Positions 46,219 through 55,466 are shown, counted from the stretch's first letter. The stretch: DNA of 64,000 nucleotides from Myxococcales bacterium (GCA_016720595.1 JADKKI010000011.1:62001-126000); one strand, 5' to 3'. Numbers and translations are program-made. The notes: generated from the sequence alone by a model not told the origin.

Positions 46219-46923
46219 ATGCCAGGGTTTTCGGCGACATCAGCGATCGGAGCGGGCCTGGACATCGTGCACCTGTTCAACCAGGCGCATTGGATCGTCA
46301 AGACCGTGATGATCATCCTGGCGATCATGTTTGTGATCGGCCTGTACATCATCATCTACAAGACGCTGTACTTGCGGCGGGCGTCGGAGGAGTCCAACCG
46401 GTTCCTGGACTCGTTCTGGAAGTCGCGGGACATCGAGCAGATCTACAAGCAAGCGCAGGCGCTGCGGAACAGCCCGATCTCGCAGATGTTCGTCGCCGGG
46501 TACACCGAGCTGGCGAAGCTCGCGAGCGACGATCAGCTCAAGGAGGATCGCGAGGGCAACCTGTCCAACATCGAGCGTGCGCTCCGGCGTGCGCAGACGG
46601 TGGAGACCGGCAAGCTCGAGTCGATGGTCGCGTTCCTCGCGACCACGGGCTCGGCTGGCCCCTTCATCGGGCTGTTCGGCACGGTGGTCGGCATCCTGTT
46701 CGCCTTCGTCGAGATCGGTGAGGCCTCCGGCGCTGCGACGCTCAAAGTCGTCGGCCCGCACATCGCCGAGGCGCTGTTCGCCACCGCGATCGGCCTGGTC
46801 GCCGCGATCCCCGCCGTCATGGCGTACAACTACTTCCAGCGGCGGATCCGGGGCCTGCGCTCCGAGATGGAGACCTTCGAGCAGGACTACCTCAACATCA
46901 TCAAGCGGCACTTCCTGCGGTAG
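46219..46923 (+). CDS. tolQ: Tol-Pal system proton channel TolQ (ExbB/TolQ family)
   Basis: A 234-residue inner-membrane protein with three membrane helices (about 25-48, 130-160, 170-198) and the MotA/TolQ/ExbB signature [16 protein letters not shown] followed by [21 protein letters not shown]. With TolR it uses the proton gradient to energise the envelope during cell constriction. First gene of a four-gene run (tolQ, tolR, tolA-like, tolB), all spaced by 20 nt or less. Confidence 0.92.
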   Translation: MPGFSATSAIGAGLDIVHLFNQAHWIVKTVMIILAIMFVIGLYIIIYKTLYLRRASEESNRFLDSFWKSRDIEQIYKQAQALRNSPISQMFVAGYTELAKLASDDQLKEDREGNLSNIERALRRAQTVETGKLESMVAFLATTGSAGPFIGLFGTVVGILFAFVEIGEASGAATLKVVGPHIAEALFATAIGLVAAIPAVMAYNYFQRRIRGLRSEMETFEQDYLNIIKRHFLR

Positions 46924-46931
46924 GAGCGGCC

Positions 46932-47384
46932 ATGGGGATGAGCAGTGGTGGAGACGGAGAGCTGAACTCCGAGATCAACGTGACGCCGATGGTCGACGTC
47001 ATGCTGGTGCTGTTGATCATCTTCATGATCACGGCGCCGATGATGAACACCGGTGTCGATCTCGATCTGCCCAAGGTCACCGCGAAGAACATCGAAGATC
47101 CCGAGGGCAAGCTGGTGCTCTCGATCGACAAGACCAACCGGATCTTTCTCGGCGGGACCCAGGTCACATGGCAGGATCTGAAGGTGAAGCTCGCGGCCAA
47201 CGAGCGCGTCAAGAAGGAGAGCGAGCTCTACATCGAGGCGGATACCGCGTTGCCCTATGGCGTGGTCATCACCGCGATGGCGGTCGCAAAGGACGCTGGG
47301 GTCGAGAAAGTAATGATGCTCACAGAAGCCGAGGATAACCTCGCGACCCGGCTCGGCGAGCTGGATCAAATCAAGCCGAAGTGA
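46932..47384 (+). CDS. tolR: Tol-Pal system protein TolR (ExbD/TolR family)
   Basis: A 150-residue protein: one membrane helix near residues 20-40 with the conserved Asp in [17 protein letters not shown], then a periplasmic domain with LSID and [19 protein letters not shown]. The Asp takes part in proton flow with TolQ. Starts 8 nt after tolQ. Confidence 0.92.
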   Translation: MGMSSGGDGELNSEINVTPMVDVMLVLLIIFMITAPMMNTGVDLDLPKVTAKNIEDPEGKLVLSIDKTNRIFLGGTQVTWQDLKVKLAANERVKKESELYIEADTALPYGVVITAMAVAKDAGVEKVMMLTEAEDNLATRLGELDQIKPK

Positions 47385-47401
47385 CGGACGTCTAAGTAGA
47401 T

Positions 47402-48115
47402 ATGCGCGAGAGCGAGATGCACATGTTCGCGGGCTTCGGCGCACTGGCGCTGTGCGCGGCCTTGATCGTCCCGACCGTGGTGTTCGCGGACTCGGCCCCC
47501 GAGGCCGGCCCGCCGCTCGACAACATGGAGGCCATCGAGGCGTCCTTGGCCTACAAGAAGCCGAACGCGCCGAAGCAGCCGCAGAAGCAGAAGGCGCCGC
47601 CGCCGCCCGAGGTCAAGCCCGACGGGATCTCGCACGACGAGAACAAGAAGCCCGACGAGAAGAAGCCCGACGACAAGAAGCCCGACAAGCCGCAGGACAA
47701 GGTCAGCAAGGACCCGCTGAAGGACTTCAAGCGCGTGGACTCCGACATGGAGACCGGCGAGCCGACCACCAACATCGGCGCGTTCGATGGCAGCGAGTTC
47801 GGCATCGGCGATGTCACCAAGGGCGATCCATACTTCCAGCGCCTCGTGGTGGATCTCGCCTGGTCCTCACCCGAGCTCGCAAAATCGGGCGCCACGCCCC
47901 CGGTGGGTTGCATCCACCTCACCGCAGACGGCAAGATCCCCGAGACCAAGTTTCAGATCAAAGGCGACGACGACATCGCGACCCTCGCGGAGTCGGCACT
48001 GAAGGACCTGAAGCAGAAGCGCAACGAGAAGCCTGAAGAGGTGCCTACGCACCTGCTCAAGCAGCTAACCACCAAGTGGATATGTTTCAAGTTCACCGTC
48101 AAGTCGTCCGAGTAG
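47402..48115 (+). CDS. TolA/TonB-like envelope linker protein
   Basis: A 237-residue protein with one N-terminal membrane helix (about 8-30) and a Lys/Pro/Asp-rich extended region with [16 protein letters not shown] repeats (about 57-105). The C-terminal domain contains [11 protein letters not shown] and ends with WICFKF, like TolA/TonB C-terminal folds. By position between tolR and tolB it most likely fills the TolA role, but the sequence is too diverged to use the name. Its last 34-40 bases overlap the tolB start. A later Met at 47417 is possible. Confidence 0.75.
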   Translation: MRESEMHMFAGFGALALCAALIVPTVVFADSAPEAGPPLDNMEAIEASLAYKKPNAPKQPQKQKAPPPPEVKPDGISHDENKKPDEKKPDDKKPDKPQDKVSKDPLKDFKRVDSDMETGEPTTNIGAFDGSEFGIGDVTKGDPYFQRLVVDLAWSSPELAKSGATPPVGCIHLTADGKIPETKFQIKGDDDIATLAESALKDLKQKRNEKPEEVPTHLLKQLTTKWICFKFTVKSSE

Positions 48116-49377
48116 CACTCGCGCTGAGCCTCGTGCTCGCCGTGGGTGAAGTCCCCGCGCGCGCCGACGACGGCGTCGTGATCGATGTCAACGCCCAGAA
48201 GAAGGGCACCTACCCGCTCGCCTTGCCCACGGCTCCCGAGGGCGATGCGGTGTCGAAGGAGATCGCACAGGTCGAGACGTTCGACATGTCCGTCGCCGGT
48301 GTGTTCAAGGTTCTCGATCCTGCGTCGTTCCTCGCCGACCTCAAGACCGAGGGGCTGGGCATCGAGCAGCAGAAGTGGAAGGACGTGGGCGCGCTCGGCG
48401 TGATCAAGTTCAAGGCCACGGCGAGCGACATCGAGTTCCGCCTGTACGAGGTCTCGAAGGGCACCACCGCGGTGCTGACCAAGACGTACAAGCGCGCCGG
48501 CACCACGACGCGGACGATCACGCATCGTTGGTGCAACGAGGTGGTCAAGTACTACACCGGCGAGGCCGGCTTCTTCGGCTCGAAGATCGCGTTCACCGCG
48601 AAGGGCAAGAAGAGCAGCGCGATCTACGCGATGGACTTCGATGGCAACGGTGCGTTCGCGGTCTCGAACAACAGCTCCACGAACATGCTCCCCGCGTTCT
48701 CTCCGTCGGGCGGCCAGATCGCGTACACGAGCTTCATGCGCAACAACCCGGACCTCTACGTGGGCCCGGCCGGCGGTGGTCGCCCGAAGAAGATCTCGGC
48801 GTACCAGGGGATGAACACCGGCGCGGCGTGGTCGCCCGATGGCAGCAAGATCGCGCTGACGCTGTCCAAGGACGGCAGCCCCGACATCTACGTGATCAAC
48901 GCGAGCGACGGCAGCGTGATCAAGCGCCTCACCAATGACAAGTCGATCGACACCTCGCCCGCATGGTCACCCGATGGCGGCTCGATCGCGTTCGTCTCCG
49001 ATCGCAACGGCGGCCCGCAGATCTTCGTGGTCGGTGCCGGCGGTGGATCCGCGAAGCAGGTCTCGTTCAACGGCAGCTACAACACCACGCCGACGTGGTC
49101 GCCGAAGGCCGGCAAGCGGATCATCGCGTACACCACGCGTGATGGCGGCCACTACGACATCGTCACGCTCGATCTCGATAACAAGGCGATGACCCGCATC
49201 ACGCAGAACGAGGGCAACAACGAGGAGCCCGCATTCTCGCCGAACGGCCGCGCGATCGCGTTCGCCCGCGCGGGCCAGGGGGTGTTCATCGCGAACGCCG
49301 ATGGCACCGGCAAGGCGGTCAAGGTGTGGAGCGGCTCGGCGACCGGTGTCGACTGGGGCCCGGCGCCCAAGGACTGA
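48082..49377 (+). CDS. tolB: Tol-Pal system beta-propeller protein TolB
   Basis: A 431-residue periplasmic protein: signal peptide (to about residue 27), TolB N-domain ([27 protein letters not shown]) and a six-bladed propeller with repeated [25 protein letters not shown] and [23 protein letters not shown] blades. It binds Pal and TolA in the envelope. A GTG two codons upstream (48076) is an alternative start. The usual pal and cpoB genes do not follow in this window. Confidence 0.92.
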   Translation: MFQVHRQVVRVALALSLVLAVGEVPARADDGVVIDVNAQKKGTYPLALPTAPEGDAVSKEIAQVETFDMSVAGVFKVLDPASFLADLKTEGLGIEQQKWKDVGALGVIKFKATASDIEFRLYEVSKGTTAVLTKTYKRAGTTTRTITHRWCNEVVKYYTGEAGFFGSKIAFTAKGKKSSAIYAMDFDGNGAFAVSNNSSTNMLPAFSPSGGQIAYTSFMRNNPDLYVGPAGGGRPKKISAYQGMNTGAAWSPDGSKIALTLSKDGSPDIYVINASDGSVIKRLTNDKSIDTSPAWSPDGGSIAFVSDRNGGPQIFVVGAGGGSAKQVSFNGSYNTTPTWSPKAGKRIIAYTTRDGGHYDIVTLDLDNKAMTRITQNEGNNEEPAFSPNGRAIAFARAGQGVFIANADGTGKAVKVWSGSATGVDWGPAPKD

Positions 49378-49385
49378 TCAGCGCG

Positions 49386-49601
49386 TCACTCGGCTTCCCA
49401 CTTCTGGGCGAGCCGCAGGCTGCCGTAGAACACGCCTGACGCCATCGCGATGAAGCACACGAGCGCCAGGACGGTGCCGAAATCCACCCCTTGCGACGCG
49501 CCGATCATGAGACCGATCGCGGCGAGGGCGGGGAGAAAGATCAGGGCGAAGACAGCAGCCATGGGGGCCCGATCTTGCGGCCAGCGTGCCATCTCGCCCA
49601 T
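49386..49601 (-). CDS. Small two-helix membrane protein
   Basis: Between 58 and 71 residues depending on the start (ATG at 49562, 49592 or 49601). The sequence AVFALIFLPALAAIGLMIGA and VLALVCFIAMASGVFYGSL gives two membrane helices, ending in a short charged tail. No family recognised. It is convergent with tolB (stops 8 nt apart) and divergent from the SRPBCC-like gene. Confidence 0.6.
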   Translation of the reverse strand: MGEMARWPQDRAPMAAVFALIFLPALAAIGLMIGASQGVDFGTVLALVCFIAMASGVFYGSLRLAQKWEAE

Positions 49602-49694
49602 CGGCGAATCCCGTAGCTCCGCCCGCTGAATGCGCAGGCATCGCGTCGGCGGGTTCGAGGTGCGCACGAATTGCCGGCTTCCCCGACGCCCGCG

Positions 49695-49710
49695 TGGAGG
49701 CTGACTTGCA
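49695..49710 (+). promoter_or_regulatory. Sigma54 -24/-12 promoter
   Basis: TGGAGGCTGACTTGCA: GG-N10-GC spacing and a good -12 (TTGCA). The -24 part beyond TGG is poor. GC is 13 nt before the ATG at 49723. Confidence 0.5.
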
Positions 49711-49722
49711 GAGAGCCTGGGC

Positions 49723-50256
49723 ATGCCCAAGTCGCGCGAGCTCCACTGCGATGACTACGTCGGTCAGCCGTACGAGGCAGTGCGCGACACCTTGCTCTCG
49801 GATCCCCGCGGGATCTTTCACCGCGCCACCGTGACGAGCGCGGCACACGCTGCCGGCAGCGAGCTCCGGGTCACGGTCGGTGCGATCGAGATCTCCGCCG
49901 AGATCGAGATCAAGGTCGTGTCGAACCAGCCGGCGCTCTCCCCCCTGCACCAGCCGGCTCACACGCTCACGCTGGCGTGGAGCTCGCCGCGACGGCCAGG
50001 CTGGTTCCCCACGATGGCTGCCACCTTGACCATGTACGCGCTGTCACCGACCCAGACCCAGCTCGACTTCGATGGAACCTACCAGCCGCCGCTGGGCGTG
50101 TTCGGCGCGGTGGTCGATGCGCTGGCGCTGCACCGGTTCGCCGAGGCCTCGGTCACCGGCTTTGTCCGCGAGGTCGCTGGCTTTCTCCGCAACGAGATCA
50201 GCCGGCGGCACGCTGCAGCAGATCCGACAGCGCGCGCAGGGCGTCCGTCGCCGTGA
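49723..50256 (+). CDS. SRPBCC-like protein of unknown function
   Basis: A 177-residue protein with the alternating strand/helix pattern of START/SRPBCC ligand-binding folds (DDYVGQPYEAVRDTLL near the start, LAWSSPRRPGWFPTM and TQLDFDGTYQPPLG as strands, a long C-terminal helix). Such folds bind hydrophobic ligands. Its last 59 bases overlap the CBS gene on the other strand. First gene of the stress island with a sigma54-type promoter. Confidence 0.65.
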   Translation: MPKSRELHCDDYVGQPYEAVRDTLLSDPRGIFHRATVTSAAHAAGSELRVTVGAIEISAEIEIKVVSNQPALSPLHQPAHTLTLAWSSPRRPGWFPTMAATLTMYALSPTQTQLDFDGTYQPPLGVFGAVVDALALHRFAEASVTGFVREVAGFLRNEISRRHAAADPTARAGRPSP

Positions 50257-50653
50257 AGATGCCCTGCACCCCGTGGCCGCCGAGGACCACGACGCAATCG
50301 CACCGCTTCTCGGCCATCAACTCCGCGACCTCGTCGAGGGAGGCCGAGCCCCAGACCGTGACGGGCTTGGTCATCGCCGACGCGACCCCGAGCTTGCCAA
50401 GGTCCGCACCGGGCACCTTGCTCATCGCCTCGAGCTCCGCATCGCCGACCAGACCTACGAGCTCCGATCCGTCGACGATCGGCAGATGTCTCACGAGGTG
50501 ACTCTGCATCACCGTGCGTGCAGCTGCGGCCGTGGCGCTCGCGGCGATCGTGTACGGCTCGCGCGTCATGTAGCGGGAGATGGCGGGCATCAGCATGCCC
50601 TGGGCCAGTGCACCCGACGTGCCGCGAGAACCGGGGCCGCCCGTTCGGGCCAT
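50198..50653 (-). CDS. Two-CBS-domain protein
   Basis: A 151-residue protein built of one CBS pair (ISRYMTREPYTIAASATAAAA... HLPIVDGSELVGLVGDAE; then VASAMTKPVTVWGSASLDEVAELMAEKRCDCVVVL). CBS pairs sense adenine nucleotides such as AMP/ATP. The ATG at 50653 has AGAGG 6 nt upstream; its codon lies at the -24 edge of the divergent sigma54 promoter. Confidence 0.88.
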   Translation of the reverse strand: MARTGGPGSRGTSGALAQGMLMPAISRYMTREPYTIAASATAAAARTVMQSHLVRHLPIVDGSELVGLVGDAELEAMSKVPGADLGKLGVASAMTKPVTVWGSASLDEVAELMAEKRCDCVVVLGGHGVQGIFTATDALRALSDLLQRAAG

Positions 50654-50668
50654 GGCGTACCTCTTGCT
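50653..50668 (+). promoter_or_regulatory. Sigma54 -24/-12 promoter overlapping the CBS start
   Basis: TGGCGTACCTCTTGCT, spacing GG-N10-GC, GC 13 nt before the ATG at 50681. The T of the -24 motif is a base of the divergent CBS start codon. Confidence 0.6.
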
Positions 50669-50680
50669 GTGGTGGGGGGC

Positions 50681-51517
50681 ATGCCCACCGAGCTGGCACG
50701 TCTTCGACTGCTGTCGTTCGCCGCGCTCGTCCTGGCAGGGCTGGTGGCGGTCGCGGCAGCGGGCGGGATCGCCCTCCCTTCGGTCTATGCGCAGGAGACC
50801 GCGACCTGGGCCGCGCAGGGGCTCGGTCAGGACTGGATCGATCTGGTGATCGTGGCGCCGGTCCTCGTGATCTGCGCGATCGCGATCACGCGCAGATCGC
50901 GCGCCGCGCTGTTCGTCCTCGGAGGGACCCTGCTCTATCTCGTGTACTCGTTCGTGCTCTATGCGTTCGCGATGCACTTCAACGTGCTGTTCCTGGTCTA
51001 CGTCGCGGCGCTCGGGGTCTCGTTCTACTCACTCCTCGGCGTGGGGCGCCACCTCCAGCGCGAGCGCGCCGCGAGCTGGTTTCCCGACGACCTCCCCTTC
51101 CGACGGTTCGGCGCCTGGTTCCTGATCGTGGTCGCCGTCGCCTTCGCGGGGCTGTGGTTGTCCTCGGTGGTCCCCGCGCTCGTCCGCGGCACACCGCCGC
51201 CCGAGCTCGCAGAGGCCGGGTTGATCACGAACCCCGTGCACGTGCTCGACCTCGCGCTCCTCCTCCCTGCGCTGTTCGCCGGCGGCGTGCTGCTGCTCCG
51301 ACGGCGCGGCCCGGGGCGGGTGCTCGCCCCGATCCTGTTGACGTTCAACACGCTGATGACCCTCGCCCTCGTCGGCATGATGGTCGCGATGTACCAGCGC
51401 GAACTCAGTGCTGATCTCACCGTGGCGGGAGCCATGGGCGTGCTCGCGGTGATCAGCGGCGGGCTCCTGATCGCGTTCCTTCGCCCGCTCCACCGCGTCG
51501 AACCGAGGCGCGCATGA
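50681..51517 (+). CDS. Polytopic membrane protein of unknown function
   Basis: A 278-residue protein with seven or so hydrophobic helices (first near residues 8-32; clear ones at VIVAPVLVICAIAI, LFVLGGTLLYLVYSFVLYAF, FLIVVAVAFAGLWL, LLLPALFAGGVLLL, LLTFNTLMTLALVGMMV and VLAVISGGLLIAFL). No transport or enzyme motif is seen. The ATG at 50681 is chosen because of the sigma54 element; the frame is open from 50072. Confidence 0.78.
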   Translation: MPTELARLRLLSFAALVLAGLVAVAAAGGIALPSVYAQETATWAAQGLGQDWIDLVIVAPVLVICAIAITRRSRAALFVLGGTLLYLVYSFVLYAFAMHFNVLFLVYVAALGVSFYSLLGVGRHLQRERAASWFPDDLPFRRFGAWFLIVVAVAFAGLWLSSVVPALVRGTPPPELAEAGLITNPVHVLDLALLLPALFAGGVLLLRRRGPGRVLAPILLTFNTLMTLALVGMMVAMYQRELSADLTVAGAMGVLAVISGGLLIAFLRPLHRVEPRRA

Positions 51518-51540
51518 CAGCGGCTCGCCGTCCCGCGCCC

Positions 51541-51556
51541 CGGCATGGCCGCTGCA
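51541..51556 (+). promoter_or_regulatory. Sigma54 -24/-12 promoter
   Basis: CGGCATGGCCGCTGCA, spacing GG-N10-GC, GC 14 nt before the ATG at 51570. Confidence 0.6.
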
Positions 51557-51569
51557 AGAACATTCGAGC

Positions 51570-52016
51570 ATGCCGCGCACCGCAGCCACCCCTCATGAGG
51601 ACTCTCTCTACACCTTCATGACCTCCGACCACGCTCGCCTGGAGACGGTATTCGAACGCCTCCTCGATGCGATGGAGCTAGGGGCGCCCGATGCGCGTGC
51701 GCTGTGGACCGAGCTCGACCGTGGCCTGCTGTCGCACCTGGAGGCCGAAGAACGCTACGTCCTCCCCGCGTTCGCCACGGTCGATCGCCTGGCGGCCCGC
51801 GAGATCCTCCGCGACCACGCACAGATCCGCGAGCAGCTGCTCGAGCTCGGCGTGGCAATGGACCTGCACATGCTCCGCTACGAGCACTCGCAGGAGTTCA
51901 TCCGCGTGCTGCGCTCGCACGCCGCGCGCGAGGACAAGCTCCTCTACCAGTGGGCCGATACGCGGCTCGACGCGCACCTCCGCGCGGCCGCGCGCCAGCA
52001 CGCCGTAGCGCACTGA
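51570..52016 (+). CDS. Hemerythrin-like (HHE) protein
   Basis: A 148-residue four-helix protein. Candidate diiron ligands of the HHE family are spaced as expected: H21 in SDHARLE, HLEAEERYVLPAF, RDHAQIREQL and a late SHAAREDKLLYQW. Hemerythrins bind oxygen, NO or iron, and many act in oxidative, nitrosative or low-oxygen responses, which fits the neighbours. It has its own sigma54-type promoter. Confidence 0.85.
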   Translation: MPRTAATPHEDSLYTFMTSDHARLETVFERLLDAMELGAPDARALWTELDRGLLSHLEAEERYVLPAFATVDRLAAREILRDHAQIREQLLELGVAMDLHMLRYEHSQEFIRVLRSHAAREDKLLYQWADTRLDAHLRAAARQHAVAH

Positions 52017-52091
52017 CGCACGACGTGCGAGCACGCACGCGCCCCGATGCAACAGATGCGCGCGTGACCGTGTTGGGTCGCGTCATGCGCC

Positions 52092-52107
52092 GGGCACGTA
52101 CCTTGCT
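52092..52107 (+). promoter_or_regulatory. Sigma54 -24/-12 promoter (near-consensus)
   Basis: GGGCACGTACCTTGCT differs from TGGCACG-N4-TTGCW only at the first base. GC is 17 nt before the ATG at 52124. Confidence 0.75.
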
Positions 52108-52123
52108 GCGCTCGTGAGTCACC

Positions 52124-53161
52124 ATGAAAGCCCTCCGACTCACCCGCTGGAAGCACCCTGCAGAGCTCGTGGAGACCAAGGTGCCCACGCCGGGACCGGG
52201 GCAGGTCCTCCTCAAGATCGCGGGATCCGGAGCGTGTCACTCCGACCTCCACCTGATGGACTGGCCCGAAGGTCAGTTCCCTTGGCCGATGCCGTTCACC
52301 ATCGGCCACGAGAACGCGGGCTGGGTCGAGCGCGTGGGTGACGGAGTGACCTCCGTCAAGCAAGGGGATCCGGTGCTGGTCTATGGCCCGTGGGGCTGCG
52401 GGATGTGTCACCCGTGCCGGCTCGGGCGCGAGAACTACTGCGATCGTGCGGGCGAGATCGGCGCGATGGGCGGTGGCCTCGGGATCGACGGCGGGATGGC
52501 GGAGTACATGCTCGTGCCCAGCGCACGCCTCCTGGTCCCGCTCGGCAACCTCGATCCGGTTCGTGCGGCGCCCCTGTCGGACGCCGGCCTCACGCCGTAC
52601 CACGCGATCCGGAGCGCGCGTGCGCGCCTGACGCCGGGCGCGACCGCCGTCGTGATCGGAGCGGGCGGGCTCGGCCAGATGGCGATCCAGTTGTTGAAGG
52701 TCACGACGGGCGCGACCGTGATCGCGGTCGACACCGACGAGAACAAGCTCGAGCTCGCGCGAAGCTTCGGCGCCGACGCGGTGGTGCTCTCGAACGCAGG
52801 CGCCGCCGAGGCCGTGCGCCGCGAGGCGGGTGGACGAGCCGACGTGGTGTTCGACATGGTCGGCGCCGATGCGACCCTCGCCCTCGGCGCGAAGATCTTG
52901 CGGCCCGAGGGCCGGCTCGTGATCGTCGGGCTCGCGGGTGGGGCGATCCCGATCAGCTTCTTCGCGCTCCCGATGGGCGCCCAGGTCGCGACCAGCTACT
53001 GGGGCACGCTCCCCGAGTTGATGGAGCTCGTCGATCTCGCTCAACGGCGCAAGCTGCGGCTCGAGGTCGAGACGTTCCCGCTCGACCAGGCACCCGAGGT
53101 CTACGCGAAGCTGCGGCGCGGAGAGATCCGCGGGCGCGCCGTGATCGTCCCCGGCCGCTGA
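52124..53161 (+). CDS. Zinc-dependent alcohol dehydrogenase
   Basis: A 345-residue medium-chain dehydrogenase. Catalytic zinc ligands C38 (GACHSD) and H62-E63 (GHEN), structural zinc cysteines at 92, 95, 98 and 106, and the NAD(P)-binding GAGGLG are visible, with Asp in AVDTDENKLE favouring NAD. It oxidises alcohols or reduces aldehydes; in low-oxygen clusters it would recycle NADH. Near-consensus sigma54 promoter upstream. Confidence 0.93.
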   Translation: MKALRLTRWKHPAELVETKVPTPGPGQVLLKIAGSGACHSDLHLMDWPEGQFPWPMPFTIGHENAGWVERVGDGVTSVKQGDPVLVYGPWGCGMCHPCRLGRENYCDRAGEIGAMGGGLGIDGGMAEYMLVPSARLLVPLGNLDPVRAAPLSDAGLTPYHAIRSARARLTPGATAVVIGAGGLGQMAIQLLKVTTGATVIAVDTDENKLELARSFGADAVVLSNAGAAEAVRREAGGRADVVFDMVGADATLALGAKILRPEGRLVIVGLAGGAIPISFFALPMGAQVATSYWGTLPELMELVDLAQRRKLRLEVETFPLDQAPEVYAKLRRGEIRGRAVIVPGR

Positions 53162-53209
53162 CGTGAACCGCGGCCTGCTGGTGGACCGCCGCACCGGAGC
53201 GCCACCGAT

Positions 53210-53225
53210 CGGCACGCCGCATGCT
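53210..53225 (+). promoter_or_regulatory. Sigma54 -24/-12 promoter (near-consensus)
   Basis: CGGCACGCCGCATGCT, spacing GG-N10-GC; GC 12 nt before the GTG at 53237. Confidence 0.7.
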
Positions 53226-53236
53226 CCACCTCGGGC

Positions 53237-53974
53237 GTGCGTACCTCTCGCTCGCGGTTCGTGTCCTCCCCCCTCCTCGGCGTGCTCGTGCTCCTCGGGG
53301 CGTGCCACCACGAGACCGCGAGTGGTGGCCCACCGCCGCCCGGGAGCTCGGGGGGGCTCGGCGCACAGCTCCAGGCACTCGCGCAACGGATGCACGCGCG
53401 CTACGGCGGCGCGCAGCGTCTCGAGGAGGCGATCGCGCGGAGTGACCTGCCAAGGGCGCACACCGAGGCCCACACGGTGAGCCTGCTCGACGAGCCCGAC
53501 GTGCTCCCGACCTGGCGGCCGTACTTCGAGGCGGTCGCCGAGACGGCGCGACAGCTCGAGACCTCGGGGGACATCACCGCCGCCGCGAAGCTGTTCGGGA
53601 CGCTCGGCGTGCGCTGCGCTCACTGTCACGATGCCTCCGGTGCGAGGCTCGTGCTTCCCCCACCGTCCGTTCTCGCCGCCGGCTCCGCGACGATGGCAGA
53701 GCATCAGAAGGCGGCACTCGAGATGTGGGAGGGCCTCATGGCGCCGTCTGACGTGCACTGGCGCGCAGGCGCACTCGCGCTGACCACCGTGCCACTGACG
53801 ATGGTGGCGCAGGCCGTGACGCCGTCCTCGGAGCAGGACGTCGACGATGTCGCGAAGGTTCGGCTCTACGCGCGACGCGCGCTCGATGCCGGCGACCACG
53901 AGGCGCGCGCCGAGGTCTTCGGATCCTTGCTCGCGACCTGCGCGCACTGCCACGCCCTCCTGCGTGACCGCTGA
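53237..53974 (+). CDS. Lipoprotein with two CxxCH haem-binding motifs
   Basis: A 245-residue lipoprotein (lipobox LLGACH, Cys about residue 23). Two haem-attachment motifs CAHCH stand at about residues 130 and 235, one at the C-terminal edge, inside a helical protein, suggesting a small dihaem cytochrome. A second protein of the same design is encoded at 58074. GTG start set by the sigma54 element. Convergent with the flavodoxin gene (stops 2 nt apart). Confidence 0.82.
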   Translation: MRTSRSRFVSSPLLGVLVLLGACHHETASGGPPPPGSSGGLGAQLQALAQRMHARYGGAQRLEEAIARSDLPRAHTEAHTVSLLDEPDVLPTWRPYFEAVAETARQLETSGDITAAAKLFGTLGVRCAHCHDASGARLVLPPPSVLAAGSATMAEHQKAALEMWEGLMAPSDVHWRAGALALTTVPLTMVAQAVTPSSEQDVDDVAKVRLYARRALDAGDHEARAEVFGSLLATCAHCHALLRDR

Positions 53975-53976
53975 AC

Positions 53977-54540
53977 TCAGACGTAGCTGGCGGTGTGCTG
54001 CACGCGAGGGCAGATCGCATCGATCGCCACGGCGAACGAGCGGACCGCCGCCCAGTCGGTGAAGTCGTGATCTCGGGAGGTGTCGGTCGAATGGCCGGCG
54101 CGCCGGCTGATCTGCTTCATCACGAACCGGGTGATCCAGTTGTACTGGCGGTACGGGAGGCCACCGCCGAACGCCGCACGGCGTGTGGGCGTCCACGCGA
54201 GCTGGTCGCACTGCTTCGCGAGGTAACCGGCTGGGTCCGCATGGGGAGGGGCGCCCGCCGCCGCCATGCTGACCGAGAACAGCGCGGTCGGCATCTCGGA
54301 GAGCTCCGCGCGATTCGCGCGCACGTACTCCGCGAGGGTCGGAGCGTGACGGCCCACCTCGACCCGAGATCCGAGGACGACCACGTCGTAGTCCTCCGGG
54401 GGCGGGATGTTGCGGAGGCCGTCATCGAGGCTGGCCAGCTCGGTGTGATGACCGAGCCCACGCAGGTGGTCGCCGATCCGGACCGCGATCTTCCGCGTAT
54501 GGCCGTGGTGAGAGGCGAACGCGATCAGGATGCGGCTCAC
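53977..54540 (-). CDS. HemG-like flavodoxin-domain protein
   Basis: A 187-residue flavodoxin-fold protein: FMN-phosphate loop ASHHGHTRKIA (residues 8-18), VVVLGSRVEVGRH in the second loop and the C-terminal TDTSRDHDFTDW typical of HemG-type menaquinone-dependent protoporphyrinogen oxidases. The exact substrate is uncertain. GTG start overlaps the stop of the upstream gene (GTGA, 54537-54540), so it is the third gene of the usp-flavodoxin operon. Confidence 0.85.
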   Translation of the reverse strand: MSRILIAFASHHGHTRKIAVRIGDHLRGLGHHTELASLDDGLRNIPPPEDYDVVVLGSRVEVGRHAPTLAEYVRANRAELSEMPTALFSVSMAAAGAPPHADPAGYLAKQCDQLAWTPTRRAAFGGGLPYRQYNWITRFVMKQISRRAGHSTDTSRDHDFTDWAAVRSFAVAIDAICPRVQHTASYV

Positions 54541-55454
54541 CGTGCACCTCCCGTGGGCGCGGCTCCACCCGATGGCGGCAGCGGCATCATCGCCGCGATC
54601 GAGCCAGCAGCCCACACCCCGACGAAGCTGAGCGCGAGCGGCAGCCACAGGCCGACGAAGCTCGCTCCGAGGGAGAAGCGAGGCGCCACGATCGGCGCGA
54701 CGAGCGCGAGATCCAGCACGCCAGCGAGCCCGACCCAGGCGATCGCCGTGACGAAGGGCGTGCGCGCGCCATCCACGCCCTGATAGCGCACGGCCAGAGA
54801 TGTGAACCACAGCGGCATCACCACCGCGTGCAGCGCGACGGCGAACCACAGGGGTGCGAAGCCGGCCGCGATCACCAGCGCCGCGGCCGCAAAGCCCCAG
54901 CCCACCACGCCGTACTCGACGAGACGCACCCCGGACCGCCCCTCGGGCGTGATCGGGAGCCGTGGCACCGCGCTCGGGAGATCGTCCGCGAGCTCGTTGG
55001 CCCACGCGCGAATCCTCGCGGGATTGCGCCAGTCCCCGGCGTGCTGCTTCGCCATCGCGGCGGCAGGGAAGCCCTGGACATCGGCCTCCAGGCGCCCGCC
55101 GAACATCTCGTGCCCGAGCGCACCGATCCGCGCCCCCAGGCCGCGCAGCCATCGCGGTGGTGAGAGTGGCTCGAGATCCGCCGAGTCATCGAGTGGACCG
55201 CTGGAGAACAGCCACGTCGGGATCCGCGACAGCTCGGGGGCCCAGTGCTCGACGTAGCGTCGCACCTCACGCGGCCAGCGGTTCGCGTAGAGCGCCCCAC
55301 CGACGACGACCGCGTCGAACGAGGTGGGAGGCGGCGCCTCCGACGAGGCGACGGCCACGACGGAGTGGCCACGCGCGGTCAAGGTCTCGGCGACGATCGC
55401 CGCGATCCCTGCCGTGCCGCCGTGCTTCGAACCCCAGGTCACGAGGACACGCAT
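54537..55454 (-). CDS. Flavodoxin domain fused to a membrane domain
   Basis: A 305-residue protein. Residues 1-165 form a HemG/flavodoxin-like domain (TWGSKHGGTAGIA, VVVGGALYANRWP, TWLFSSGPLDD), and residues 175-290 hold four membrane helices (VVGWGFAAAALVIAAGFAPLW and others). It could pass electrons between a flavin and the quinone pool; this is an inference. It starts 12 nt after the usp gene and overlaps the next gene. Confidence 0.82.
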   Translation of the reverse strand: MRVLVTWGSKHGGTAGIAAIVAETLTARGHSVVAVASSEAPPPTSFDAVVVGGALYANRWPREVRRYVEHWAPELSRIPTWLFSSGPLDDSADLEPLSPPRWLRGLGARIGALGHEMFGGRLEADVQGFPAAAMAKQHAGDWRNPARIRAWANELADDLPSAVPRLPITPEGRSGVRLVEYGVVGWGFAAAALVIAAGFAPLWFAVALHAVVMPLWFTSLAVRYQGVDGARTPFVTAIAWVGLAGVLDLALVAPIVAPRFSLGASFVGLWLPLALSFVGVWAAGSIAAMMPLPPSGGAAPTGGAR

Positions 55455-55466
55455 GTGCAGCTCCTC

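Noticed and set aside
50683-50710. A second sigma54 element TGGCACG inside the membrane-protein gene
   Set aside because: No GC at the required spacing follows (nearest TGC is 3 bases too far).
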